Source: Pseudothermotoga sp. (GTDB taxonomy: Bacteria; Thermotogota; Thermotogae; Thermotogales; DSM-5069). Taken from it: a stretch of DNA of 13,151 nt. The notes under the pieces were generated by a model. That model saw only the letters and a program-made list of their open reading frames with translations. It did not search any database and had not been told where the DNA came from. Both the position numbers and the translations under genes were made by a program. Each line of letters begins with the position of its first letter. The first letter of the stretch is position 1. This document shows, piece by piece, positions 5,953 through 12,500 of the stretch. The stretch lies in the NCBI GenBank assembly GCA_028276125.1, contig JAPYWY010000017.1, positions 1 through 13,151 of the forward strand, given 5' to 3'.

Positions 5953-7140
5953 ATGAAGAAAATGACCATAAGGGATGTCGATTTGAACGGAAAGACCGTT
6001 ATCATGCGCGTCGACTTCAACGTTCCTGTGGAGAACGGTAAGGTCACGGACGACACGCGCATCGTGGCTGCCCTACCGACGATAAAGTACGCCGTGGAGC
6101 ACAACGCGAAAGTGATTCTGCTGTCGCACTTAGGAAGGCCGAAGGGCGTCGAGCCGAAGTACAGCATGAAGCCCGTGGCTGAACACTTGAAACAGATCTC
6201 AGGCTTGAATGTCATCTTTGTGCCGCACGTCGTCGGAGAAGAAGTGAAAAAAGCCGTCAAAGAGGCCAAGCCCAAGGACGTCATCGTCCTGGAGAACACG
6301 AGGTTCCATCCGGGCGAAGAAAAGAACGATATGGAGTTGGCAAAGGCTTGGGCCGAGTTGGCCGATATACACGTGAACGACGCGTTCGGTACCGCCCACA
6401 GGGCACACGCATCGAACGTCGGCATCGCTTCTTTCATACCGAGTGTTGCAGGATTTTTGATGGAAAAGGAGATCGAGTTTCTCAGCAAGGTGACCTATGA
6501 ACCTGATCATCCTTACGTCGTTGTGCTCGGTGGTGCAAAGGTGTCCGACAAGATAGGTGTCATCACGAACCTGATGAACAAGGCTGACAAGATTCTCATT
6601 GGTGGAGCGATGATGTTCACCTTCCTCAAGGCGCAGGGTCTGAACGTTGGCTCATCTCTTGTTGAGAACGACAAGCTCGATCTGGCCAAGCAAATACTGG
6701 AGCAGGCATCCCAGAAGAAGGTTAAGATGGTCCTGCCCGTGGACTGCGTCATCGCACAGAAGATTGAGCCCAACGTTGAGAAGAAGGTTGTCGATCTGAA
6801 GGATGGAATTTTGGAAGGTTGGATGGGTTTGGACATAGGTCCGAAGACAGTTCAACTGTTCGAAAAAGAACTCGAAGACGCGAAGACCGTTGTTTGGAAT
6901 GGACCAATGGGCGTGTTCGAGATAGATGACTTCGCGGAAGGTACCAAGAAGGTCGCCCTCGCGATCAGCAAGGTGAAGGGAACGACCGTGGTCGGCGGAG
7001 GCGACACGGCAGCGGCGGTTGCCAAATTCAACCTGGAATCCGCATACTCACACGTTTCAACGGGAGGAGGCGCTTCACTCGAGTTCCTGGAAGGTCGAGA
7101 ACTGCCCGGCATAAAGAGCATCGCCGATAAAAAAAAATAG
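5953..7140 (+). CDS. pgk: Phosphoglycerate kinase (also N-terminal part of PGK-TIM fusion)
   Basis: PGK transfers the acyl phosphate of 1,3-bisphosphoglycerate to ADP, making ATP and 3-phosphoglycerate. The 395-residue protein is full length: RVDFNVP (19-25), HLGRPKG (59-65), GGAKVSDK (193-200), WNGPMGVFE (315-323), GGGDTAAA (348-355) and TGGGASLE (370-377) are all present. The start is ATG 5953 behind a G-rich ribosome-binding site (5941-5947). The C-terminus, SIADKKK then TAG, is encoded by nine consecutive A residues and the stop. This is the position where Thermotoga maritima PGK continues into TIM by a frameshift. Ordinary termination at TAG gives free PGK of about 43 kDa; slippage by -1 gives a PGK-TIM fusion of about 648 residues (around 70 kDa). 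No upstream terminator separates pgk from tpi. The enzyme call is certain; production of both forms is inferred from the arrangement and the T. maritima precedent. Confidence 0.98.
   Translation: MKKMTIRDVDLNGKTVIMRVDFNVPVENGKVTDDTRIVAALPTIKYAVEHNAKVILLSHLGRPKGVEPKYSMKPVAEHLKQISGLNVIFVPHVVGEEVKKAVKEAKPKDVIVLENTRFHPGEEKNDMELAKAWAELADIHVNDAFGTAHRAHASNVGIASFIPSVAGFLMEKEIEFLSKVTYEPDHPYVVVLGGAKVSDKIGVITNLMNKADKILIGGAMMFTFLKAQGLNVGSSLVENDKLDLAKQILEQASQKKVKMVLPVDCVIAQKIEPNVEKKVVDLKDGILEGWMGLDIGPKTVQLFEKELEDAKTVVWNGPMGVFEIDDFAEGTKKVALAISKVKGTTVVGGGDTAAAVAKFNLESAYSHVSTGGGASLEFLEGRELPGIKSIADKKK
7128..7140 (+). promoter_or_regulatory. Recoding site joining pgk and tpi (A9 slippery run)
   Basis: Nine A residues (7129-7137) end the pgk frame as AAA-AAA-AAA-TAG. 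In the -1 frame the run is preceded directly by TAA (7128-7130) and continues as ATA-GAG into TIM. A productive shift is therefore confined to the run itself. A tandem slip on A-AAA-AAA (7131-7137), or one extra A inserted by RNA polymerase, fuses PGK to TIM. I see no strong downstream stem (only 4 bp, GCGA 7142-7145 with TCGC 7153-7156) and no close upstream Shine-Dalgarno-like stimulator. Confidence 0.88.
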
Positions 7141-7898
7141 AGCGACTGATCCTCGCGGGTAATTGGAAGATGCACAAGACCAACCAAGAGGCAAAGCTCT
7201 TCGTGAATCGACTGATCAACGATCTGGCGGGCAAGCGTTTCAAGATAGTTGTTTGCCCGCCTTTCGTTTCTTTGCTGGACGTTGTGGAAATGACCCGCGG
7301 CACGAACATTTCAGTGGGTGCACAGAACTGCCACTACGAGCGCAGTGGAGCGTTCACAGGAGAAGTCTCCGCAACGATGTTGAAGGCGATCGGTGTTGAG
7401 TACGTGATCGTTGGACATTCCGAGCGAAGGAAACACTTCAACGAAACAGACGAGATGGTGAACAAGAAAGTGAAATCCGTGCTCTCTGAGGGCATGAAGC
7501 CCATACTGTGCGTGGGTGAGACCAAAGAAGAACGCGAGAAAGGTTTGACGTTCTGTGTCGTTGAAATGCAGATCAGGCAAGCGCTATACGGACTCTCGAG
7601 GCAGGAAGTGGAGAACATCGTCATAGCGTACGAACCGGTCTGGGCGATAGGCACCGGTGTGGTTGCCAAACCCGAACAGGCCCAAGAGGTACACAGATTT
7701 ATAAGAAAACTGCTCGGTGAACTTTACGATGCACAACTCGCAGAAAACATACCCATTTTGTACGGAGGAAGCATAAAACCGGACAACTTCTTCGCGATCA
7801 TGGCCCAGCCTGACGTGGACGGTGGTCTGGTGGGTGGCGCGAGCTTGGATGAACAATTCGTCAAACTTGCCCAGATTGTGCAGTCTTTCGCAGTCTGA
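7137..7898 (+). CDS. tpiA: Triosephosphate isomerase, expressed as C-terminal part of PGK-TIM fusion
   Basis: TIM interconverts dihydroxyacetone phosphate and glyceraldehyde 3-phosphate. Reading in the -1 frame from the end of pgk, the domain begins I-E-R-L-I-L-A-G-N-W-K-M-H-K-T. Counting that Ile as 1, Asn9 and catalytic Lys11 are in GNWKM, the electrophile His94 in VGHSER, and the base Glu166 in AYEPVWAIGTG (loop 6). The phosphate-binding segments are YGGSIKPDN and GGLVGGASL. The domain is 253 residues and complete. The first ATG (7170) codes for the residue after Lys11, so starting there would give an inactive enzyme; CTG 7146 is the only upstream near-start and has no ribosome-binding site. 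Expression must therefore come mainly from slippage on the A9 run, giving a bifunctional PGK-TIM. The frame is closed by TAA at 7128, so no independent longer start exists. Its last 38 bases overlap the convergent comB gene. Confidence 0.93.
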   Translation: MERLILAGNWKMHKTNQEAKLFVNRLINDLAGKRFKIVVCPPFVSLLDVVEMTRGTNISVGAQNCHYERSGAFTGEVSATMLKAIGVEYVIVGHSERRKHFNETDEMVNKKVKSVLSEGMKPILCVGETKEEREKGLTFCVVEMQIRQALYGLSRQEVENIVIAYEPVWAIGTGVVAKPEQAQEVHRFIRKLLGELYDAQLAENIPILYGGSIKPDNFFAIMAQPDVDGGLVGGASLDEQFVKLAQIVQSFAV

Positions 7899-8556
7899 AA
7901 CAAGCTCCGTCGAAAACTGGTACGATGGGATGAAGGTCGATTCGAGAACAGTATTCTATGTCTTTTAGGAATCCTTTTTCAATGAGTTCTCGACCGTGCT
8001 CAGATTCACAGAGGCTTCGGAAAACCGAATCACCACATTTCCAAACGGACTCGGCTATGAGCGCCGAGTCCGTTTTTTCTTTCGCACCACTCATCGTGAC
8101 GATCGCACCCGCGCACAACACGTCCTCCAGCGCGATCTCACCGCTCTGCCCGGAGCAAACTATTGTGAAATGATCGTGTCTTTCCAGCTCGCGAACAACA
8201 ACGGAAAGGTTCAAAAAGCTTGCAGCATAGAGAATCTCACACTCGATCTTTTGGACCGCACGAGTGCCGTTGGTGGTGGTCAAGACAATCTTCTTGTTGG
8301 CGACTTTCTCTTTCGAATACTCGTACGGTGAGTTTCCAAGATCGAAACCCTTTGGTTTGACACTCTTTCTCTCCCCGCACACGAGAACATCCGAAGCCTT
8401 TTCCGAGAGCGCCGCTCTCACGCTCCAGACGGGTTTCACAGAAGCTGCCCCGTTTGCCAAAGCTGTGACGATGACGCTCGTTGCTCTCAGCACATCTATC
8501 AAAACACACACGTGTGATTTTATCTTTTGCTTTGGGACAAAGATTACATCGATCAA
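7861..8556 (-). CDS. comB: ComB-like 2-phosphosulfolactate phosphatase family protein
   Basis: A 231-residue member of the ComB family, Mg-dependent phosphatases characterised in methanogens as acting on 2-phosphosulfolactate in coenzyme M synthesis. Conserved stretches are IDVLRAT (20-26), GER then GFDLGNSP (61-63, 70-77), TTTNGTRA (93-100) and CSGQSGEIALED (134-145). Bacterial members often occur without the rest of that pathway, so the true substrate here is open. The start is TTG 8556: an in-frame TGA lies just upstream, and ATG 8564 is out of frame and stops after three codons. The ribosome-binding site (GGGAGTG) lies inside the 3' end of the glutaredoxin-like gene, 4 bases away. It is the last gene of the right-hand operon. 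The 3' end overlaps tpi on the opposite strand, and codons 161-172 double as a terminator for the plus strand. No terminator for comB itself was found. Confidence 0.85.
   Translation of the reverse strand: MIDVIFVPKQKIKSHVCVLIDVLRATSVIVTALANGAASVKPVWSVRAALSEKASDVLVCGERKSVKPKGFDLGNSPYEYSKEKVANKKIVLTTTNGTRAVQKIECEILYAASFLNLSVVVRELERHDHFTIVCSGQSGEIALEDVLCAGAIVTMSGAKEKTDSALIAESVWKCGDSVFRSLCESEHGRELIEKGFLKDIEYCSRIDLHPIVPVFDGACFRLRKTAQSGQV
8043..8078 (+). terminator. Intrinsic terminator of the gap-pgk-tpi transcript, inside comB
   Basis: A 13-bp perfect stem (8043-8055 with 8063-8075; GC-rich core CGGACTCGGC) with a 7-base loop (TATGAGC) is followed by six T residues (8073-8078) and then CTTTC. 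It lies about 145-180 bases past the tpi stop. On the minus strand the hairpin is followed only by TTTGG, so it should terminate plus-strand transcription and let comB transcription through. Confidence 0.85.
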
Positions 8557-8560
8557 ACCT

Positions 8561-8803
8561 TCATTTCACTCCCAAGATCCTATCTATCTTCTCCTTGTCG
8601 AAACCTATGACTATTTGATTGCCGATCTCGATCACGGGAACTCCCGTTTGACCAGTCTTTTTGACCAAGCGTTCCGCCGCGACTGGATCACGCGAAACAT
8701 CTATCTCGGTGAACTTGAGACCGAGCTGTTTTAGATAGTTCTTCGCCCTCGCACAGTACGGGCACGTGGGCGTGGTGTAGACGGTGATTTTAACGTGCTG
8801 CAT
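8561..8803 (-). CDS. Glutaredoxin-like / NrdH-type thiol-disulfide protein
   Basis: An 80-residue thioredoxin-fold protein with the dithiol motif TCPYC (Cys14 and Cys17 by count from the ATG), the cis-proline segment TGVPVIEIG, and the ending IVIGFDKEKIDRILG typical of small glutaredoxin/NrdH/YruB-like proteins. It would shuttle electrons to disulfide substrates in the cytoplasm, probably fed by a thioredoxin reductase-type enzyme rather than glutathione; no reductase or ribonucleotide reductase gene is nearby to name the partner. ATG 8803 has AGGAGG (8816-8811) 7 bases upstream, touching the end of the preceding gene. Spacing is 4 bases on each side, so it is an internal operon gene. The fold and redox motif are certain; the physiological partner is not. 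Confidence 0.9.
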   Translation of the reverse strand: MQHVKITVYTTPTCPYCARAKNYLKQLGLKFTEIDVSRDPVAAERLVKKTGQTGVPVIEIGNQIVIGFDKEKIDRILGVK

Positions 8804-8807
8804 CGTT

Positions 8808-9491
8808 TCACCTCCTCATGTCCTGCTTGATCGCCTCTATACTGTCGACATCCAAATACAGTCTTTGATATTTCTTACCATCGACAGTTATGGTCAAAGG
8901 TTTTTCAAGCGTCCCTTTCACCGTGTAGAACCTCAGAGCGTTCCTGCCAGACTCGTACACGAGTTTGTAGAGTGCTGCAACGCTCATCGTGTTTTCGTTC
9001 TTGAGTTCCTTCAGCCATCTTTGAACCAAGACGTGATCGAACGGGTTGGGTTTCCTCACGGCAAGACTCCTCAGAAGATTTTCGAAGCTCTCAACACCGT
9101 TACCCAGAAGAGACTTGGCGAACTTCTTGATCTGTTCCGAATCAACTACCGCATAGTATCGAAAACTGGAAGAAAATTCGATCATGGACTCAGCAAAACT
9201 GAAAACCTCCAGCGGGTTCTGAACGTCGAGCGATCTGTTGTTCAACGGGTTGAAGGCATATTGGGGAAGCTCGATCACGTACATCATTCGTTTGCTCAAA
9301 TCCACCCGTATAAAGTAAGCCTTCTGTTGGTCCTTTAGAATGAAGGCGTAATGAACCACGGGTGATGCGAATTCAGCAGATTTCTTCAAACTGTTCAAAG
9401 ATAAGAAGAACCACAGACCGAAACCCGCAGCTGCAAAGGCGATGCCCAAAAGGATCCAGAAGAGTCCAGTCCTTCTCTTCTTGATTGCCAT
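8808..9491 (-). CDS. Membrane-anchored protein of unknown function, faintly LCP-like
   Basis: A 227-residue protein with basic N-terminal residues, one membrane helix (about 9-32) and a large extracytoplasmic domain, so type II topology. I do not recognise it with confidence. The pattern of the exported part faintly recalls LytR-CpsA-Psr (LCP) proteins: a strand region ending in VIELPQ where LCP proteins have a SIPRD segment (about 71-77), FRYYAVVDSEQIKKFAKSL (about 110-128) resembling the YYVVVDFEGF segment, and a late helix-strand-acidic C-terminus (NALRFYTVKGT then LYLDVDSIEAIKQ). The catalytic Arg/Asp motif of true LCP transferases is not evident. ATG 9491 has GGAGGT 6 bases upstream. It sits 3 bases after yqeK and 4 bases before the glutaredoxin-like gene, in the same operon. 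In many Firmicutes an LCP gene also lies near yqeK, which weakly supports the resemblance. Confidence 0.75.
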   Translation of the reverse strand: MAIKKRRTGLFWILLGIAFAAAGFGLWFFLSLNSLKKSAEFASPVVHYAFILKDQQKAYFIRVDLSKRMMYVIELPQYAFNPLNNRSLDVQNPLEVFSFAESMIEFSSSFRYYAVVDSEQIKKFAKSLLGNGVESFENLLRSLAVRKPNPFDHVLVQRWLKELKNENTMSVAALYKLVYESGRNALRFYTVKGTLEKPLTITVDGKKYQRLYLDVDSIEAIKQDMRR

Positions 9492-9494
9492 ACT

Positions 9495-10112
9495 TCAACC
9501 TCCCTCGACTCCGTCTTGATCGTTCTGTATGAGCGATTTGGATCTTTTGTTCCGCAACAACCAGTTCCACATTTCAACGGTCTCTGAAAATAGAAGGTAT
9601 TCCTTTTTCATCGCATAGCAGACCTTGCTTCGGAGAGTCTGGATCACGGCTTCGTCCAAATCTCTTTCCGCCAACCTTCTCAAATCTTCCACGCCTTCAT
9701 AAGCCCTTGTCTCTTCGAGCGAGTCCGCGAGGAAAACGATCTTCGCGATCTCGCCCATGTTGGGCTTTCCACTCGTGTGGAAGGCAACGGCTTCCAGGAT
9801 GTCTCGATCCTCGATTTTGAACCTTCTTCTCAAATACTCTGCAGCAACATTCCCATGCAAAAGCACAGGATGCTCCAATTCCATTCCCTTTGGTTCGATC
9901 CCGTAAGCCTTCGCAATCCTCAACAACTTCGATGTTGGTACATCCCTGAACGCATCGTGTGCCAAACAAGCAACGGTGACCTTCTCTTCGTCAACATGAT
10001 GCAACCGTGCAAGTTTTCTTGCAAAGTCACAACAAGAATATATGTGTCGGCGACGCCTTGTAGTCACCAAAAGATTCAATGCTCGGACCAGTTCTTTGAC
10101 AACGTGCCGCAC
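9495..10112 (-). CDS. yqeK: YqeK-type HD-domain hydrolase (probable symmetrical Ap4A hydrolase)
   Basis: A 205-residue HD-superfamily metal-dependent phosphohydrolase. Putative metal ligands follow the YqeK order: His23 in RRHIYS, His52-Asp53 in LAHDAF, His86 in LLHGNVAAEYL, His112 in AFHTSGKPNM, and Asp130 in VFLADSLEETR. YqeK proteins hydrolyse diadenosine tetraphosphate symmetrically to two ADP, limiting this alarmone. The segment GVEDLRRLAERDLDEA is also characteristic. The start is GTG 10112: TGA lies two codons upstream in frame, and ATG 10122 and GTG 10119 are in another frame. The gap to the DUF503 gene is 3 bases, and its ribosome-binding site (AAGGA) lies inside that gene's last codons. 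After residue 190 there is a short, polar, probably disordered tail. The usual nadD neighbour is not seen. Family confident, activity inferred. Confidence 0.88.
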   Translation of the reverse strand: MRHVVKELVRALNLLVTTRRRRHIYSCCDFARKLARLHHVDEEKVTVACLAHDAFRDVPTSKLLRIAKAYGIEPKGMELEHPVLLHGNVAAEYLRRRFKIEDRDILEAVAFHTSGKPNMGEIAKIVFLADSLEETRAYEGVEDLRRLAERDLDEAVIQTLRSKVCYAMKKEYLLFSETVEMWNWLLRNKRSKSLIQNDQDGVEGG

Positions 10113-10115
10113 CTC

Positions 10116-10397
10116 TCACCATCCTTCTCTTTCCAACTCAACGACTTCCACACCGTAAGTTGACTCCAGAACGTTACTTATTTGCTCCACGGTGCTATCG
10201 ACGACCTCTTTCGCAGAGTTCACGACGGCGATACCTATTTCGGCCCAACCCTTCGAGTCACACATACCAACCTCGGAAACGGAGACGTTGTATTTGCTTC
10301 TCAGTTCATTGATCAGCTTCTTGATCAAACTGCGCTTTTCCTTCAGACTGTTGATACCGAACAGCCTGATCTTGAAGCTCACCACAGCCACATGCAT
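10116..10397 (-). CDS. DUF503 / YlxP-like small protein
   Basis: A 93-residue protein matching DUF503 (YlxP-like): an N-terminal beta strand MHVAVVSFKIRLFG, the signature NSLKEKRSLIKKLINELRSKYNVSVSEV, and a second strand region WAEIGIAVVNSAKEVVDSTVEQI. The fold is a small ferredoxin-like alpha/beta protein. The function is not established; in Firmicutes relatives sit beside infB and rbfA, which hints at a link with translation or ribosome assembly, and here the upstream neighbour is an EF-G-like GTPase. The start is ATG 10397, preceded by GAGGTGA about 10 bases away; the next ATG-like codons are out of frame or shorter. Spacing to the EF-G-like gene is 15 bases and to yqeK 3 bases, so co-transcription is nearly certain. 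Confidence 0.88.
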   Translation of the reverse strand: MHVAVVSFKIRLFGINSLKEKRSLIKKLINELRSKYNVSVSEVGMCDSKGWAEIGIAVVNSAKEVVDSTVEQISNVLESTYGVEVVELEREGW

Positions 10398-10412
10398 GGA
10401 TCGATTCTCACC

Positions 10413-12473
10413 TCAGGCGTTCTGCTGTTCCTGTTTTCTTTCCTGAATGATCTTCTCCTGTATGTTCGGTGGAACCTCTTGATACTTCAAGAACTTCATC
10501 GTGAAGTAACCTCGGCCGCTCGTGATTCCAGACAGTCTACCGGAGAAATCGAGCATCTCGGCCAAAGGTACCTCAGCCTTTATCTTGGACATGCCACGAC
10601 CCGCTGGTTCCATTCCCTGTGGTCTTCCCCTCCGGCTGGTGACCTCACCCATGACATCTCCCGCGACCTCGTCCGGACAGAATATCTCTACCTCCATGAT
10701 GGGCTCGAGTATGACGGGTCTGGCGTCTTCCATACCCTTCCTGAACGCTTGGATCGCTGCGATCTGAAACGCTATGTCCGAAGAATCCACTTCGTGGTAG
10801 GATCCGTCGAACAGTGTCACGCGTACGTCCACCACGGGATAGCCGGCGAGAGAGCCACGTTTCATAGCTTCAACTATGCCCTTCTCCACGGATGGGATGA
10901 AGTTCTTCGGAATCGCTCCTCCGAAAATCTTGTCGACAAACTCGAAGCCAGCTCCACGCGGCAGTGGTTCCATCTCTATCTTCACGTGACCGTACTGACC
11001 GTGTCCCCCCGTTTGCTTCTTGTGCTTGTACTCAGCAATGGCTTTCTTGGTTATGGTTTCTCTGTACGCGATCTTGGGCTTGCCAACCTCCACTTCCACA
11101 CCGAAAATGCTCTTCAGCTTTTCTATCATGACGTCAAGATGTACCGTTCCGAGACCAGACACGACCGTTTCTCCAGTTTCAGGATCGTATTCCCACTTGA
11201 AAGTAGGATCGCTCTCGGCGAGCCTCGAAAGACCGTTGCTTATCTTGTCTATGTCGGTCTTACTCTTGGGGTTCACGGACCTGGAGAACATGGGTTCAGG
11301 GAACTGCGGTGGAACGATCTTCATCTTTCTGTCCTTGTGAGTCAGCGTCTCACCCACACTACCCTCTTTGAGCTTCGGTAAGACCACGATTTCACCGCAG
11401 GATGCCGCCTCTATCTCCACTTGTTCCTTTCCACGTGCCCAATAGAGCTTGCTGATCCTATCGCTCGTCCCACGGTTCGCGTTCACAAAGTTGTCTCCGG
11501 GCCTTGCGTTACCTGAAATGATCTTTATGTAGCTCACTCGACCAACGAACGGATCCACCACGTTCTTGAAAATGTAAGCGCAGAAAGGCTCCGTCTCACT
11601 CGCTGAAACCAACGTTTCCTCACCGCTTTCGAGAACAGCCTTCAATGGTTTCGCTTCGAGTGGACTCGCGCCGAGATCGACGATCGTATCCAAGAACAGA
11701 TCGACTCCAATTCCCTTTTCGGCAGAACCACAGAGTGCTGGCACGATGGCACCAGACTTGTAGGCTTTGACGAGGGCTCTTTTCAACTCTTCTTCGCTGA
11801 TCTGACCCCCCTCCAAGTACTTCTCCATCAGGGCATCGTCGCTCTCCACGATGTCCTCCAGAAGCCTGAGTCTGGCCTCTTCCACTTTCTTTGCCATATC
11901 TGCCGGCACATCCACAACTTTGGATTTACCATCCTCATAGACGTAAGCCTTCATTCCCACCAGATCCACGACACCCTTGAAGTTGGATTCGGAACCAATC
12001 GGCAACACGAGTGACACGATCTTGCACTCAAACGCTGACTTCACCGACTCCAAAACACTATCGAAGTTCGCCCTTTCCTTGTCCATCTGATTGACAAAAA
12101 CTATGATGGGCCTGGACATCTCCTGAGCGAGTCGCCATGTTCTCTCAGTCTGTATCTCGACCCCCGAAACCGCGTTGATCACACTCACAACGTTCTCGCT
12201 CACGAAGATCGCGTTGATCACCTCGGCTATGAAGTCTCCAAAACCCGGAGTATCTATCGCAGTCAAAAGGTGGTCTTTCCACGTGAAAGTGAACACGTGT
12301 GAGCTGATGCTCGAACCTTTCGCCTCCTCCAATGGATCAATATCCACGAGCTTGTTTGAAACACGATCACTCAAGCCAACCGTTCTGAGGATCGAGCTCA
12401 CCAGAAGCGACTTACCCGAACCGTTGTGACCGATCAGCACGAAGTTCCTTTTCTTCTCAGCCGCGATTGCCAT
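10413..12473 (-). CDS. EF-G-like GTPase (elongation factor G paralogue)
   Basis: A 686-residue protein with the five-domain layout of elongation factor G: an N-terminal G domain, a beta-barrel domain II, domain III around SDPTFKWEYDPETGETVVSGLGTVHLD, domain IV containing the stretch from TGGHGQYGHVKIE to ARPVILEP, and C-terminal domain V. The G motifs depart from true EF-G: G1 is GHNGSGKS (15-22) rather than GHIDAGKT, G3 is DTPGFGDF (74-81) with Phe78 replacing the catalytic His, and G4 is NQMD (128-131) rather than NKMD. These point to the EF-G-like subgroup (EF-G-2 type) rather than the translocase; the canonical fusA is expected elsewhere, with rpsL/rpsG and tuf. Its role, perhaps in ribosome recycling, stress or a specialised step, is unknown. 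ATG 12473 has GGAGGTG 7 bases upstream. It is the second visible gene of the right-hand operon. Confidence 0.92.
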   Translation of the reverse strand: MAIAAEKKRNFVLIGHNGSGKSLLVSSILRTVGLSDRVSNKLVDIDPLEEAKGSSISSHVFTFTWKDHLLTAIDTPGFGDFIAEVINAIFVSENVVSVINAVSGVEIQTERTWRLAQEMSRPIIVFVNQMDKERANFDSVLESVKSAFECKIVSLVLPIGSESNFKGVVDLVGMKAYVYEDGKSKVVDVPADMAKKVEEARLRLLEDIVESDDALMEKYLEGGQISEEELKRALVKAYKSGAIVPALCGSAEKGIGVDLFLDTIVDLGASPLEAKPLKAVLESGEETLVSASETEPFCAYIFKNVVDPFVGRVSYIKIISGNARPGDNFVNANRGTSDRISKLYWARGKEQVEIEAASCGEIVVLPKLKEGSVGETLTHKDRKMKIVPPQFPEPMFSRSVNPKSKTDIDKISNGLSRLAESDPTFKWEYDPETGETVVSGLGTVHLDVMIEKLKSIFGVEVEVGKPKIAYRETITKKAIAEYKHKKQTGGHGQYGHVKIEMEPLPRGAGFEFVDKIFGGAIPKNFIPSVEKGIVEAMKRGSLAGYPVVDVRVTLFDGSYHEVDSSDIAFQIAAIQAFRKGMEDARPVILEPIMEVEIFCPDEVAGDVMGEVTSRRGRPQGMEPAGRGMSKIKAEVPLAEMLDFSGRLSGITSGRGYFTMKFLKYQEVPPNIQEKIIQERKQEQQNA

Positions 12474-12500
12474 CTCTATACACCTCCACCTTCTTTGTTT

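Noticed and set aside
7700..7890. Search for a minus-strand terminator for comB inside tpi
   Set aside because: No stem-loop followed by a T tract on the minus strand could be recognised, so the comB transcript end remains unlocated.
7170..7898. tpi starting at its first ATG
   Set aside because: This start would remove Asn and Lys of the catalytic GNWK, and no ribosome-binding site precedes it.
10182..11381. A 399-codon open frame on the plus strand
   Set aside because: It is antisense to the DUF503 and EF-G-like genes, has no recognisable family and no ribosome-binding site. Long antisense frames are expected opposite codon-biased genes.
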